A DNA stretch of 64,000 nucleotides, from positions 1 through 64,000 of the forward strand of contig NZ_JYIX01000033.1 in assembly GCF_000956505.1 (NCBI RefSeq), in the 5' to 3' direction. The position numbers and the translations under genes were made by a program. The stretch is from Microbacterium azadirachtae (GTDB lineage: Bacteria > Actinomycetota > Actinomycetes > Actinomycetales > Microbacteriaceae). Positions 37,947 to 46,979 of the stretch are shown one piece after another. The notes beneath the pieces are model-generated. The model was not told the origin of the DNA. It saw nothing but the letters and a program-made list of their open reading frames with translations, and did not search any database. How positions within the stretch are numbered: position 1 is the stretch's first letter; each line of letters begins with the position of its first letter.

Positions 37947-39109
37947 CGACGTCTTCTCCCCTGGCTGGCCGCGATGAGGCCTCCCAAATCCCCTGGTGCG
38001 ATGAGTCCATCGACGATGTCGGACAACGGGAGTTCGGCTTCGAGCTCTCCGCGTACCTCGTCGATATCAGAGAGCACTTGCGCAACGGTGCCGTCACCAG
38101 TTACCCGAAGGACGAGCACCTCTGCCGCCCTGACGCCTTCATCGTCGAGGATCTCGGGCGCGTGGGTGGAGAGGAGTACCTGCATTGCGCGATCTCGCTG
38201 TGCGGCGGCGAGAACCGTGGGCAGGGTGCGAACTATCGCAGAGTTGAGCGAGAGTTCTGGCTCTTCAAGAAGGAGGACACCGCCGTTTGCAGGCGCACTA
38301 ATGAGAGTCCACAGCAGGCCAATCAGCCTCAGCGTTCCGTCGGAGAAGTCGGCCTCGCTCTGTCGTGCAGGCTTTTCTCTCCAGTTCTGGTAGCCCGCGA
38401 TGAGGTGCGGTCTTCCCGCAGGGTCCACCTCAAGCCTGAGGGACTGGAACTCCGGAACCGCGGCCTGCAATGCTGTTTCCATCCGTCGCAACCATGCATT
38501 GCGCGTGCCGCCTGAGACCGCGTTCATCTGCGCGATGAAGTCGGATCCGTAAGGGTCTCCCGACGAGAGGTTGACGCGGGCCGGGTCGCGAATGATCTGG
38601 GGGACCAGATGGAAGTACTGCACCTTAGCGAAGTAGTCGGCCAGCGGGCGGAACTTTTGATTTGCCGCGATCTGCTCGAGGTGAGTCTGCGTGAGCAAAG
38701 CTGCGTCAACTTTGTCCTGCTGGTTTGGACGCTCCAGCAACACCGTGCCGTTGAGTTCGACCCGCTCCTCGTCAACGATCGGACGGTTACGACCGCCCTT
38801 TTCCCCGCGGATCGCGAGTCGGTAGCGCCACTGAGCGTCTCCGTCAGTCAAGGCGAGATCGAGAATGAGTCGACCGCCTTGATGGTTCCGCGCAAAGAGG
38901 CTGCGCGCCTTGCTTAGTCCTCCGCGTCGCTCGATAGCAGAGGCAAGGCCTCCGCCCGACGCGGCTATGTCGCCAAGGAAGCGGAACAGATCGAGCAGGT
39001 TCGATTTGCCCGACGCGTTTGGCCCCACGATGAAGAGTCTGTTCTGGATCTCGAAGTCGAGCGACTTGAAATTTCGCCAGTTGCTGGCCGTCACATGTGT
39101 GATTCGCAT
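37943..39109 (-). CDS. AAA/ABC-type ATPase (RecF/OLD-like, AAA_21)
   Basis: A 388-aa ATPase of the RecF/SMC-like class. ITHVTASNWRNFKSLDFEIQ is the typical N-terminal strand, Walker A is GPNASGKSNLLD, the signature/D-loop region is SDGTLRLIGLLWTL, Walker B is VLLLEEPELSLN, and the final switch is VLLSTHAPEILD. There is no TOPRIM in the chain; it is supplied by the overlapping downstream gene. Such split ATPase plus TOPRIM pairs are typical of anti-phage systems (OLD, Gabija, PARIS relatives). A good ribosome binding site (GGAG) precedes the ATG. Codon use is less GC-biased than in flanking genes, consistent with transfer. Confidence 0.85.
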   Translation of the reverse strand: MRITHVTASNWRNFKSLDFEIQNRLFIVGPNASGKSNLLDLFRFLGDIAASGGGLASAIERRGGLSKARSLFARNHQGGRLILDLALTDGDAQWRYRLAIRGEKGGRNRPIVDEERVELNGTVLLERPNQQDKVDAALLTQTHLEQIAANQKFRPLADYFAKVQYFHLVPQIIRDPARVNLSSGDPYGSDFIAQMNAVSGGTRNAWLRRMETALQAAVPEFQSLRLEVDPAGRPHLIAGYQNWREKPARQSEADFSDGTLRLIGLLWTLISAPANGGVLLLEEPELSLNSAIVRTLPTVLAAAQRDRAMQVLLSTHAPEILDDEGVRAAEVLVLRVTGDGTVAQVLSDIDEVRGELEAELPLSDIVDGLIAPGDLGGLIAASQGRRRR

Positions 39110-39319
39110 CGCAGCTCCGTCCTCGAGGGTCCTTCACAGCGTATGCCTTGTGAGCACGGACGTTGTAAGTAGCGGGTGCGCACGAGAACGGTGGGAAGAC
39201 ACATGCGCTCCGCGGACAGACAAGCTTTTGACTTGCCTTCACATGCACGAATGTCGGCGGATCTCGAATAGCCCGGACGCTCTCGATGGTGAGTCGTCTC
39301 TCCGGATCCGGGGTCGCCG

Positions 39320-40534
39320 TCAGTCCAGGAACTCGCGGGCGGCGACCGTCAGGGCCTGCACGCCGACCTCGATCGTCGGGTGGATCTCGACGGCGAAGAA
39401 CGGCGAGTGGTTCGTGGCGATCTCGCTGTCGACCGTGTCGTTCGCCACGGCTGTCGCGTAGCGGACCGGGTCGACGCCGCCCCAGAACCAGAACACGAGC
39501 GGGACGCCGGCGTCGCGCGCGAACCAGGACACGTCCTCGCTGCCGGTGAACAGGCCCGGGTCGATCACGTTCGCGTCGCCGAACGCGGCCCGGAAGGCTG
39601 CCGTCGCGCGCTCTGTCGCGGCGGCGTCGTTGATGGTCGCGGGCAGCGTGTGCAGCGTCTCGATCGTCGGATCCTCGAGGGCGCCGGATGCCATCGCCTC
39701 GGCCTTGATGACGCGCTCGACCTTCTCCAGCACCTTCTCGCGCAGAGCCTCGTCGGGGTAGCGCAGGCTGAGATCGAGCGTGGCCTCGGCCGGGATGATG
39801 TTGTTCTTGGTGCCGGCGTGGATCGCGCCGACGGTGACGACGGCGAGGTCGTGCGGATCCACCTCGCGCGAGACCACGGTCTGCAGGCGCATCACGGTCG
39901 CGGCGGCCATGACCACGGGGTCGATCGTGGAGTGCGGGCGCGAGCCGTGCCCGCCGCGGCCGTGCAGCACGACGTGCAGGCCGTCGGATGCCGACATCTG
40001 CGGGCCGGGACGGACGCCGATCATGCCGGCCGGGAAGGGGGTGACGTGCTGTCCGATGACGACATCGGGGCGGGGGAAGCGGTCGAGGGCGCCGTCGTCG
40101 AGCATCGCGCGGGCGCCGGCGCCGTACTCCTCGGCGGGCTGGATGACGACGACGAGCGTGCCGGACCACTCGTTCCTGGTGCGGACGAGCTCCTCGACGG
40201 CGCCGATCATCGCGGTCACGTGCATGTCGTGGCCGCAGGCGTGCATGATGCCGACCTCGTGGCCCTCGGGATCGATGCCGGTCGCGGTGCTCGCGTAGGC
40301 GAGGCCCGTCTGCTCGGTCACGGGCAGCGCGTCCATGTCGGCGCGCGCCCACACGACGGGGCCCTCGCCGTTCGCGAGCACCCCGATCACGCCGGTGCGC
40401 CCGACGGCCTCGGTGACCTCCAGCCCGAGGTCGCGCAGGTGCCCGGCGGCGATCGCGGCGGTGCGCGTCTCCTGGAACGAGAGCTCGGGGTTGCGGTGGA
40501 GGTCGATGAAGAGTGCCTCGAGGTCGATCGTCAT
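39320..40534 (-). CDS. M20 family amidohydrolase / peptidase
   Basis: A 404-aa dizinc amidohydrolase of the hippurate hydrolase / N-acyl amino acid deacylase type. Metal-site motifs are visible: ARADMDALPVTE, the HACGHDMH cluster, the catalytic Glu pair in QPAEEYGAGA and the dimerisation-domain GRGGHGSRPHSTIDPV. The late metal ligand is in ATNHSPFF. There is no signal peptide, so it is cytoplasmic. The start is supported by TAGGCT seven bases before the ATG (leaderless). The exact acyl substrate is not predictable. Confidence 0.9.
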   Translation of the reverse strand: MTIDLEALFIDLHRNPELSFQETRTAAIAAGHLRDLGLEVTEAVGRTGVIGVLANGEGPVVWARADMDALPVTEQTGLAYASTATGIDPEGHEVGIMHACGHDMHVTAMIGAVEELVRTRNEWSGTLVVVIQPAEEYGAGARAMLDDGALDRFPRPDVVIGQHVTPFPAGMIGVRPGPQMSASDGLHVVLHGRGGHGSRPHSTIDPVVMAAATVMRLQTVVSREVDPHDLAVVTVGAIHAGTKNNIIPAEATLDLSLRYPDEALREKVLEKVERVIKAEAMASGALEDPTIETLHTLPATINDAAATERATAAFRAAFGDANVIDPGLFTGSEDVSWFARDAGVPLVFWFWGGVDPVRYATAVANDTVDSEIATNHSPFFAVEIHPTIEVGVQALTVAAREFLD

Positions 40535-40541
40535 AGCGCCG

Positions 40542-40547
40542 AGCCTA
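40542..40547 (-). promoter_or_regulatory. -10 element of leaderless M20 gene
   Basis: Minus-strand TAGGCT, seven bases, then the ATG at 40534. Confidence 0.45.
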
Positions 40548-40608
40548 CGGGAGCGGGCGAGAGCGCGGATCCGCCGCCCGGACGGATCCTCGGAGGTCGC
40601 CGAGTCGG

Positions 40609-41268
40609 TCAGCGATCGGACGCGTCGGGCACGTAGGTCTCGAGCGGGGGACCGGGGCGGAGCACGCCGTTCACGATCGCCTCGATCGCGAACGAGCTGG
40701 CCCCGGCGAGGTCGACGGCCGACGGGTCCAGCAGCCACTGCAGCTGCAGGCCGTCCATGACCGCGAGGATCGATGCGGAGGCCGTGGCGATGCGCGCGGT
40801 GTCGGTCACGCCCTGCTGGGCGCACAACTCGTCGAATGCGGCGGACAGCTCCTCCCTGAGTTTCGCGTACCGGTGCTCGAAGAACCCGCGCGCGGGGTGG
40901 TCATCGGTCACGGACTCGCTGGAGAGCACGGTGTAGACCTGCACGATGCCCGGCCGCAGCTCGTTCACGAGCGCCGTCTTGACCAGATGCAGGAAGAGGG
41001 CCGGGCCGTCGGGGATGTGCTTCTCGGCGAGTCCGGCGACGTCGCTCTCGTCGCGGTAGGCGAGCACCTCGAGCAGCAGCTTCTGCTTGGAGCCGAAGTG
41101 GTGAAGCACGCCGGCGTGCGTCATGCCGACCTGCTCCGCGATGTCGGCGAGGGTGCCGTTCGTGGATCCCTTGGCGCCGAAGATCTCCATGGCGGCCTTC
41201 AGGATCTCGGTCCGCTTGCGCTCGGTCTCGGGGCGCGACTTCACGCGGCTCGATGTGGTCGTGACCAT
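40609..41268 (-). CDS. TetR family transcriptional regulator
   Basis: A 219-aa repressor. The N-terminal helix-turn-helix reads ILKAAMEIFGAKGSTNGTLA and EQVGMTHAGVLHHFGSKQKL. The C-terminal ligand domain is longer than usual and helical. It diverges from the sugar/peptide uptake operon and most likely controls it through the perfect inverted repeat in the shared intergenic region. The start with MVTTTSS was chosen because GGGGAGGGG lies at the right distance; an upstream in-frame start would add 17 unrelated residues across the operator region. Confidence 0.88.
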   Translation of the reverse strand: MVTTTSSRVKSRPETERKRTEILKAAMEIFGAKGSTNGTLADIAEQVGMTHAGVLHHFGSKQKLLLEVLAYRDESDVAGLAEKHIPDGPALFLHLVKTALVNELRPGIVQVYTVLSSESVTDDHPARGFFEHRYAKLREELSAAFDELCAQQGVTDTARIATASASILAVMDGLQLQWLLDPSAVDLAGASSFAIEAIVNGVLRPGPPLETYVPDASDR

Positions 41269-41299
41269 TTCGTTTCCCCTCCCCTGCTTGTCATCCAGC

Positions 41300-41348
41300 T
41301 TACTGATCGGTAACCTCACCTTTACTTACTTTCCCGCTAGTAAGTAAA
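41300..41348. promoter_or_regulatory. TetR-type operators in the divergent promoter region
   Basis: TTTACTTACT (41321-41330) and AGTAAGTAAA (41339-41348) form a perfect 10-bp inverted repeat with an 8-bp spacer. A second, smaller palindrome TTACTGATCGGTAA lies at 41300-41313 and shares the TTAC/GTAA half-site. Both are in the 149-bp gap between the TetR gene and the operon it faces. The AT-rich half-sites stand out from the GC-rich surroundings. Binding by the adjacent TetR is inferred. Confidence 0.7.
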
Positions 41349-41417
41349 TTCCCTCAGGGAAGCGGGACCCCGCACCAGATGGCGCACGACGGCCGTGCCC
41401 CACCAGAAGGAGAAGCA

Positions 41418-43094
41418 ATGACGCTCAGGAAGACCTTGATCGCGGTGACGGCGTTCGCGGCGATCGGCGCGGTGGCGCTGACCGGCTGTTCGTCGGGTGG
41501 CGGCAGCACGTCCGGCTCGGCCGGCGGTTCGCTCACGATCGCGAAGCCCGATGGGGCCGCCGTGCTGGCCACCCAGATCAACAACCCGTTCATCAGCACC
41601 GGATCCGGCATGTCGCTCGGCTACGACCGCATGATCTACGAACCGCTCGCGATGGTGAACCCGGTCGGCAAGAACGAGACCACGCCCTGGCTGGCCTCGA
41701 AGGTCGAGTGGAACGCCGACTACACGCAGTTGACCGTCACGCCGCGCACCGGCGTGAAGTGGAGCGACGGCACGCCGTTCACCGCAGACGACATCGTCTT
41801 CACCTACACGCTGATCAAGAACACCCCGGCGCTCGACCTCGGCGGGCTCAAGCTGGCCGACATCAAGAAGGACGGCGACAACGTCGTCCTGAGCTTCAGC
41901 GAGTCGAAGTTCGTCAAGCAGGGCGACGTGCTGCAGGTCGGCATCGTGCCGGAGCACCAGTGGAAGGCCATCGCCGACCCGACCAAGGATCCGGTCAAGG
42001 AGGCCGTCGGCACCGGGCCGTACACGATCAAGAGCTTCTCCTCGCAGGGCGTCGTGCTCTCCTCGCGCAAGGACTACTGGGGCGGCGACGTGCCCGTCCC
42101 GCAGCTCAAGTACCTCGAGTACAACGACAACACCGGTCTGCTCCGCGGCCTGCAGAACGGCGAGACGGACTGGGCGCAGATCTTCATCACCGACTTCCAG
42201 AAGAACTACGTCGACAAGGACGCGAAGCACAACGTGTTCTGGGCCGCCAACGTGCTGAGCCCCGACATGATCGTGGTGAACACGACGAAGGCGCCGTTCA
42301 ACGACCCCGCGTTCCGCAAGGCCGTGAACATGGTGATCGATCGCAAGGCGCACGCCGAGAAGGCGCGTAGCAACGCCGGTCCGGAGCTGACGAGCGTGAC
42401 CGGCATCCCGCAGCCGACGGGCGACCAGTACATCGCCCCCGAGTACAAGGACAAGACGTTCTCGATCGACGTGGACGGCGCCAAGAAGGTGCTCACCGAT
42501 GCGGGATACACCTGGAACAAGGACGCGCTGATCGATCCGGCCGGCGCTCCGGTGTCGTTCACGCTGCAGGATCCGCAGGGCTGGAACGACTACGTCACCG
42601 GGATCCAGCTCGTCGCCACCCAGGTCAAGAGCACGTTGGGCGCCGACGCCAAGGTCGCCACCCCCGACGCGGACACCTGGACCAGCAACGTCGCGACCGG
42701 CAACTTCGACGCCGCGCTGCACTGGACGGGATCGGGTACGAACCCCTGGCACATCTACGACGACGTGATGAACGGCGCCTACCTGGAGCAGGCAGCCGGC
42801 GGCAAGGTCTCCGACAACTTCGGCCGCTACAACAACCCCGAGGCGACCGCGCTGCTGGCGCAGTACGCGCAGGCCTCGGACGACGCCACCCGCACGGATG
42901 CGCTGAACAAGCTGCAGAAGATCTTCGTGGAGGACGTGCCGGCGATCCCGATCGGCACCCACCCGCAGCTGGGCGAGTACAACACCCGGAAGTACACCGG
43001 GTGGCCGAGCGAGGACGACCAGTACGCGACAGCCGACCCGACGCAGCCCTCCGCCGTCCAGGTCGTGCTGAAGCTGAAGCCGGCCGGTAAGTAG
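41418..43094 (+). CDS. ABC transporter substrate-binding lipoprotein (SBP_bac_5 / peptide-oligosaccharide type)
   Basis: A 558-aa extracytoplasmic solute-binding protein. The lipobox is ALTGC with Cys24, followed by a Gly/Ser linker. The body follows the DppA/OppA fold: MIYEPLAMVNPVG, GVKWSDGTPFTADDIVFTY, AVGTGPYTIKSF, the helical FRKAVNMVIDRKAHAEKA and the C-terminal DVPAIPIGTHPQLGEY. Family members bind di/oligopeptides but also cello- and other oligosaccharides; the GH3 beta-glucosidase at the end of the operon points to a glucoside here. AGAAGGAGAAG precedes the ATG. Confidence 0.9.
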   Translation: MTLRKTLIAVTAFAAIGAVALTGCSSGGGSTSGSAGGSLTIAKPDGAAVLATQINNPFISTGSGMSLGYDRMIYEPLAMVNPVGKNETTPWLASKVEWNADYTQLTVTPRTGVKWSDGTPFTADDIVFTYTLIKNTPALDLGGLKLADIKKDGDNVVLSFSESKFVKQGDVLQVGIVPEHQWKAIADPTKDPVKEAVGTGPYTIKSFSSQGVVLSSRKDYWGGDVPVPQLKYLEYNDNTGLLRGLQNGETDWAQIFITDFQKNYVDKDAKHNVFWAANVLSPDMIVVNTTKAPFNDPAFRKAVNMVIDRKAHAEKARSNAGPELTSVTGIPQPTGDQYIAPEYKDKTFSIDVDGAKKVLTDAGYTWNKDALIDPAGAPVSFTLQDPQGWNDYVTGIQLVATQVKSTLGADAKVATPDADTWTSNVATGNFDAALHWTGSGTNPWHIYDDVMNGAYLEQAAGGKVSDNFGRYNNPEATALLAQYAQASDDATRTDALNKLQKIFVEDVPAIPIGTHPQLGEYNTRKYTGWPSEDDQYATADPTQPSAVQVVLKLKPAGK

Positions 43095-43109
43095 CAGTCC
43101 GATCCCTCT

Positions 43110-43157
43110 CGGTCGTCGAGCGGGCGCAGCGCGACGCGCGGCCTCGCTCGACGACCG
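43110..43157. terminator. intercistronic hairpin (repeat family B relative)
   Basis: CGGTCGTCGAGCG (43110-43122) and CGCTCGACGACCG (43145-43157) are a perfect 13-bp inverted repeat, 15 bp after the binding-protein stop and 18 bp before the first ATPase gene. A stable hairpin here usually lets the binding protein be made in excess over the transporter. The arms resemble those of repeat family B. Confidence 0.55.
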
Positions 43158-43175
43158 CTACAGGAGCATGCCCTC

Positions 43176-44000
43176 ATGACAGACCCCCTTCTCTCCGTGC
43201 GCGACTTCTCAGTCGTGTACGACGTGGATCCGCCCGTCGCGGCGGTCAAGAACGTCACCCTCGAGATCGGCCGCGGCGAGATCGTCGGCCTGGCCGGCGA
43301 GAGCGGCTGCGGCAAGACGACCCTCGCGTACGGCGTGCAGCGGCTGCTCAAGCCGCCGGCCGTGATCACCAGCGGCAGCGTCACGTTCCACGACGCGTCC
43401 GGTGAGGACGTCGACGTGAACGCGCTCGACGTCGAGCAGATGCGCCGCTTCCGCTGGGATCGGATTTCGATGGTGTTCCAGGGCGCGATGAACGCGCTCA
43501 ACCCTGTGGCCACGATCGGCGCCCAGCTGGACGACGTGTTCCGGGTGCACCGCCCGGGGATGACCCGCACCGAACGCCGGGACGCGGTCGTCGAACTCCT
43601 GGAGATCGTGAAGGTGGGCGGGCAGCGGCGACGCTCCTACCCGCACGAGCTCTCCGGCGGGATGCGGCAGCGCGTGATGATCGCGATGGCCCTCGCGCTG
43701 CGGCCGCAGCTCATGGTCATGGATGAGCCGACCACGGCGCTGGACGTGCTGGTGCAGCGCGAGATCCTCAGCCAGATCTCACAGCTGCGCCGCGAGTTCG
43801 GCTTCTCCGTCGTCTTCATCACGCACGACCTGCCGCTGCTGCTGGAGATCAGCGACCGCATCGCGATCATGCGTGCCGGGGAGATCGTGGAGCTGGCCAC
43901 CGCCGAGCAGATCTGGACCGACCCGCAGCACGAGTACACCCGGACGCTGCTGAGCTCGTTCCCGCGGCTCACGGGCGAGAGAGGGATGGTGCGGCGATGA
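43176..44000 (+). CDS. ABC transporter ATPase, DppD/OppD type
   Basis: A 274-aa ATPase. Walker A is GESGCGKTTLA, the Q-loop is in SMVFQGAMNALNP, the signature is LSGGMRQRVMIAMAL, Walker B is LMVMDEPTTALD and the H-loop is FITHDLPLLLE. It is shorter than typical OppD and stops just after the first residues of the oligopeptide C-terminal domain. It pairs with the next ATPase, which it overlaps (ATGA), to energise the two permeases downstream. Confidence 0.92.
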   Translation: MTDPLLSVRDFSVVYDVDPPVAAVKNVTLEIGRGEIVGLAGESGCGKTTLAYGVQRLLKPPAVITSGSVTFHDASGEDVDVNALDVEQMRRFRWDRISMVFQGAMNALNPVATIGAQLDDVFRVHRPGMTRTERRDAVVELLEIVKVGGQRRRSYPHELSGGMRQRVMIAMALALRPQLMVMDEPTTALDVLVQREILSQISQLRREFGFSVVFITHDLPLLLEISDRIAIMRAGEIVELATAEQIWTDPQHEYTRTLLSSFPRLTGERGMVRR

Positions 44001-44809
44001 CGACGCTCGAGATCAAGAACGTCACGAAGGTCTACAACGTCCGCGGAGCCGGCCGGATCAAGGCGCTCGACGACGTGAGCTTCACGCTGGGAGCACGCCA
44101 GACGATCGGCCTGGTCGGGCAGTCGGGCAGCGGCAAGTCCACGATCGCGAAGATCCTCACCCAGCTGGAATCGCCGACGCACGGCGAGGTGCTGCTGGAC
44201 GGCGAGGCGATCCCGCGCAGGGGCGCTGGTCTGCGCCGCTACCGGCAGCGCCTGCGGATGGTGTTCCAGGATCCGTTCGCGTCGCTGAATCCGTCCCACT
44301 CGATCCGGCACCACATCGAGCGTCCGCTGCAGCTGGACAGGGTCGTCCCGCGGAAGGACGTCGACGCCGAGGTGCGGCGCCTCCTCGACCGCGTCCGGCT
44401 GGAACCCGGCGCTGTGATCGACCGTCGTCCGCACGAGCTCTCCGGCGGACAGCGCCAGCGCGTCGCGATCGCCCGGGCTCTGGCTTCCCGTCCCGACCTG
44501 CTGATCGCCGACGAGCCGGTCTCGATGCTCGACGTCTCGATCCGGCTCGGTGTGCTGAACCTGCTCGCCGAGCTGCAGCGGGAGGAGGGGCTCGGCGTGC
44601 TGTACATCACCCACGACCTCGCGACCGCCCGACACTTCAGCGACGAGATCATGGTGCTCAACCAGGGCCGGGTCGTCGAACGCGGCCCCGCCGACGACGT
44701 GATCCTGAACCCGCAGGATCCGTACACCCGCGAGCTGCGCGCCGCGTCGCCCGATCCCGAGAAGCACTTCGGCAGGCCCGCGGTGCCCGTGGCAGGAGGT
44801 GCGCTGTGA
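43997..44809 (+). CDS. ABC transporter ATPase, DppF/OppF type
   Basis: A 270-aa ATPase. Walker A is GQSGSGKSTIAK, the Q-loop is MVFQDPFASLNPSHSI, the signature is LSGGQRQRVAIARAL, Walker B is LLIADEPVSMLD and the H-loop is YITHDLATARHFS. It overlaps both neighbours (ATGA with the first ATPase, GTGA with the first permease), a tightly coupled five-gene transporter. Confidence 0.92.
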   Translation: MTTLEIKNVTKVYNVRGAGRIKALDDVSFTLGARQTIGLVGQSGSGKSTIAKILTQLESPTHGEVLLDGEAIPRRGAGLRRYRQRLRMVFQDPFASLNPSHSIRHHIERPLQLDRVVPRKDVDAEVRRLLDRVRLEPGAVIDRRPHELSGGQRQRVAIARALASRPDLLIADEPVSMLDVSIRLGVLNLLAELQREEGLGVLYITHDLATARHFSDEIMVLNQGRVVERGPADDVILNPQDPYTRELRAASPDPEKHFGRPAVPVAGGAL

Positions 44810-45882
44810 GCGCCGAACCGACGACCGCCCCCACCGTCGACCCGACGCTCGTGGGCACCACCGCGACTCGCGCCGAGCGGGGAGGGATCCGCGTGCCGTG
44901 GCGCTTCATCCTGAACCGCGCCGCGTTCTACCTGTTCACCGCTTGGGCGGCCATCACGATCAACTTCTTCATCCCGCGGATGATGAAGGGCGACGCGGTC
45001 GACTCGTTCATGGCCCGCAGCCAGGGGCAGCTCACGCCCGCCGCGGAGAAGGCGCTGCGCCTGATGTTCGGCCTCGACTCCTCGGTGCCGCTCTGGCAGC
45101 AGTATTTCGACTACTGGGGCATGCTGCTGCGCGGCGACCTCGGCGTCTCGATCTCGACCGGCATGGCGCCGGTGGGCGAGGCGATCGCCTCCGCCCTGCC
45201 GTGGACCCTCGGGCTGGTCGGCGTCGCCACCGTGATCTCCTTCGCGATCGGCACGAGCGTCGGCGCCGTGATCGGCTGGCGGCGCGGCAGCGCGCTGGAC
45301 GTCTTCGTGCCGGTGACGACCTTCCTCGGCACGGTGCCCTACTTCTGGTTCGGCCTCATCTTCATCGCGTTCTTCTCCTCGACGCTGGGCTGGTTCCCGG
45401 CGGGGCACGCCTACGAGGTCGGCGTCGAACCGGGGTGGAACTCCGAGTTCATCGGCCAGGTGCTCTCGCACGCTGCCCTGCCCGTGCTGACGATCGTGAT
45501 CGCGTCGCTCGGCGGCTGGGTGCTCGGCATGCGCAACATGATGCTCACGGTGCTCGACGAGGACTACATCACTGTCGCCCAGGCGAAGGGCCTGCCGAAC
45601 CGGCGGGTGCTCTGGAAGTACGCCGCGCGCAACGCGGTGCTGCCGCAGATCCAGAGCTTCGCGCTCTCGCTCGGCTTCATCGTCGGCGGCACGATCGTGA
45701 TGGAGATGGTCTTCTCCTACCCCGGGATCGGCCTGCTCCTGCTGAATGCGACCAATGCCAAGGACTACGCGCTGATGCAGGGAATCTTCCTGGTCCTGGT
45801 GATGGCGGTGCTCGTGGCGAACATCATCGCCGACATCGTCTACGCCGTCCTCGATCCGCGCACCCGTCAGACGGAGGGCTGA
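44806..45882 (+). CDS. ABC transporter permease, DppB/OppB type
   Basis: A 358-aa permease from a GTG that overlaps the ATPase stop. An N-terminal helix (FYLFTAWAAITINFFIPRMM) is followed by an extracellular segment of about 60 residues and the five-helix BPD_transp_1 domain. The ATPase-coupling EAA-like loop is YITVAQAKGLPNRRVLWKYA, then MEMVFSYPGIGLLLL, the usual signature of the B-type permease. Confidence 0.92.
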   Translation: MSAEPTTAPTVDPTLVGTTATRAERGGIRVPWRFILNRAAFYLFTAWAAITINFFIPRMMKGDAVDSFMARSQGQLTPAAEKALRLMFGLDSSVPLWQQYFDYWGMLLRGDLGVSISTGMAPVGEAIASALPWTLGLVGVATVISFAIGTSVGAVIGWRRGSALDVFVPVTTFLGTVPYFWFGLIFIAFFSSTLGWFPAGHAYEVGVEPGWNSEFIGQVLSHAALPVLTIVIASLGGWVLGMRNMMLTVLDEDYITVAQAKGLPNRRVLWKYAARNAVLPQIQSFALSLGFIVGGTIVMEMVFSYPGIGLLLLNATNAKDYALMQGIFLVLVMAVLVANIIADIVYAVLDPRTRQTEG

Positions 45883-45884
45883 GC

Positions 45885-46979
45885 ATGAACGTTCCCACCA
45901 CGAAGCAGGAGCTCCTGGCGCCGGCCCCCGGCGCGGGCGCACCCGAGACCGTCGCGGTGCTGACCGAGGACCGCGGCCGCGGATCCCGGCGCACGTTCTG
46001 GTCGCAGCTGCTCGCCTCGCTCGCCATGTTCGGCAACCCGAAGTCGGCGACCGGGCTGATCATCCTGGGCGCTTTCGTGCTCGTCGCGGTCTTCGCCCCG
46101 TGGATCGCGCCGTATCCGCCGACCGCGCAGCACCTGGATCAGACGCTGGAGGCGCCGTCGCTCCAGCACCTCCTTGGCACGACGCACATCGGCGAGGACG
46201 TGTTCAGTCAGCTCGTCTACGGCACCCGCGGCGTGCTGCTCGTCGGCTTCCTCGCGACGATCATGGCGACCGTCGTCGCCATCGTCGTCGGGGTGACGGC
46301 CGGTTATCTGCGCGGCTGGAAGAGCGAGGCCCTCTCGGCCCTCGCGAACGTCTTCCTCGTGCTCCCGGCCCTGCCGCTCATCATCATCGTCGCCTCGCAG
46401 TTCCAGGATCCGCCGCTGTGGATCATCGCCGCAGTGCTGGGGCTGACCGGCTGGGCGTGGGGTGCGAGGGTGCTGCGGGCGCAGACCATGTCGCTGCGCA
46501 ATCGCGACTTCATCCAGGCTGCGCGCGCCAACGGCGAACCGCTGCACCGGATCATCCTGGTCGAGATGCTCCCGAACCTGATGGCGATCATCGCGTCGAG
46601 CTTCGTGGGCACCATGACCGCCGCCGTGCTGGGGCTCACGACGCTCGCGTTCATCGGGGTCATCCCCGTGTCGAACCTGAACTGGGGCACGATCCTGTTC
46701 TGGGCGCAGCAGAACAACGCCTTCCCGGATTACTGGTGGTGGTACGTGCCGGCCGGGCTCTGCATCGCCCTGCTCGGCGTCGCGCTGTCGCTGATCAACT
46801 TCGGGATCGACGAGTACGTCAACCCCCGCCTGCGCTCCGCCGGAGAGCGTGCCCGCGCGCTCAAGAAGCGCGGCATCGACCAGAACGCCGCCGTGACCGC
46901 GGTGCGTCCCGCCGCGCTGCCGGTGTCGTCCCCCGCGGCCGGAGCGGCCGCCGAACCAGAGAGCACCACCACCGCATGA
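45885..46979 (+). CDS. ABC transporter permease, DppC/OppC type
   Basis: A 364-aa permease starting two bases after the previous stop. A variable N-terminus precedes the first helix (GLIILGAFVLVAVFAPWIAP); HLLGTTHIGEDVFSQLVYGT is the conserved C-type permease motif. The coupling loop is FIQAARANGEPLHRIILVEM. The C-terminal 45 residues are a charged, Ala-rich tail not usual in the family. It overlaps the GH3 gene (ATGA). Confidence 0.92.
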   Translation: MNVPTTKQELLAPAPGAGAPETVAVLTEDRGRGSRRTFWSQLLASLAMFGNPKSATGLIILGAFVLVAVFAPWIAPYPPTAQHLDQTLEAPSLQHLLGTTHIGEDVFSQLVYGTRGVLLVGFLATIMATVVAIVVGVTAGYLRGWKSEALSALANVFLVLPALPLIIIVASQFQDPPLWIIAAVLGLTGWAWGARVLRAQTMSLRNRDFIQAARANGEPLHRIILVEMLPNLMAIIASSFVGTMTAAVLGLTTLAFIGVIPVSNLNWGTILFWAQQNNAFPDYWWWYVPAGLCIALLGVALSLINFGIDEYVNPRLRSAGERARALKKRGIDQNAAVTAVRPAALPVSSPAAGAAAEPESTTTA

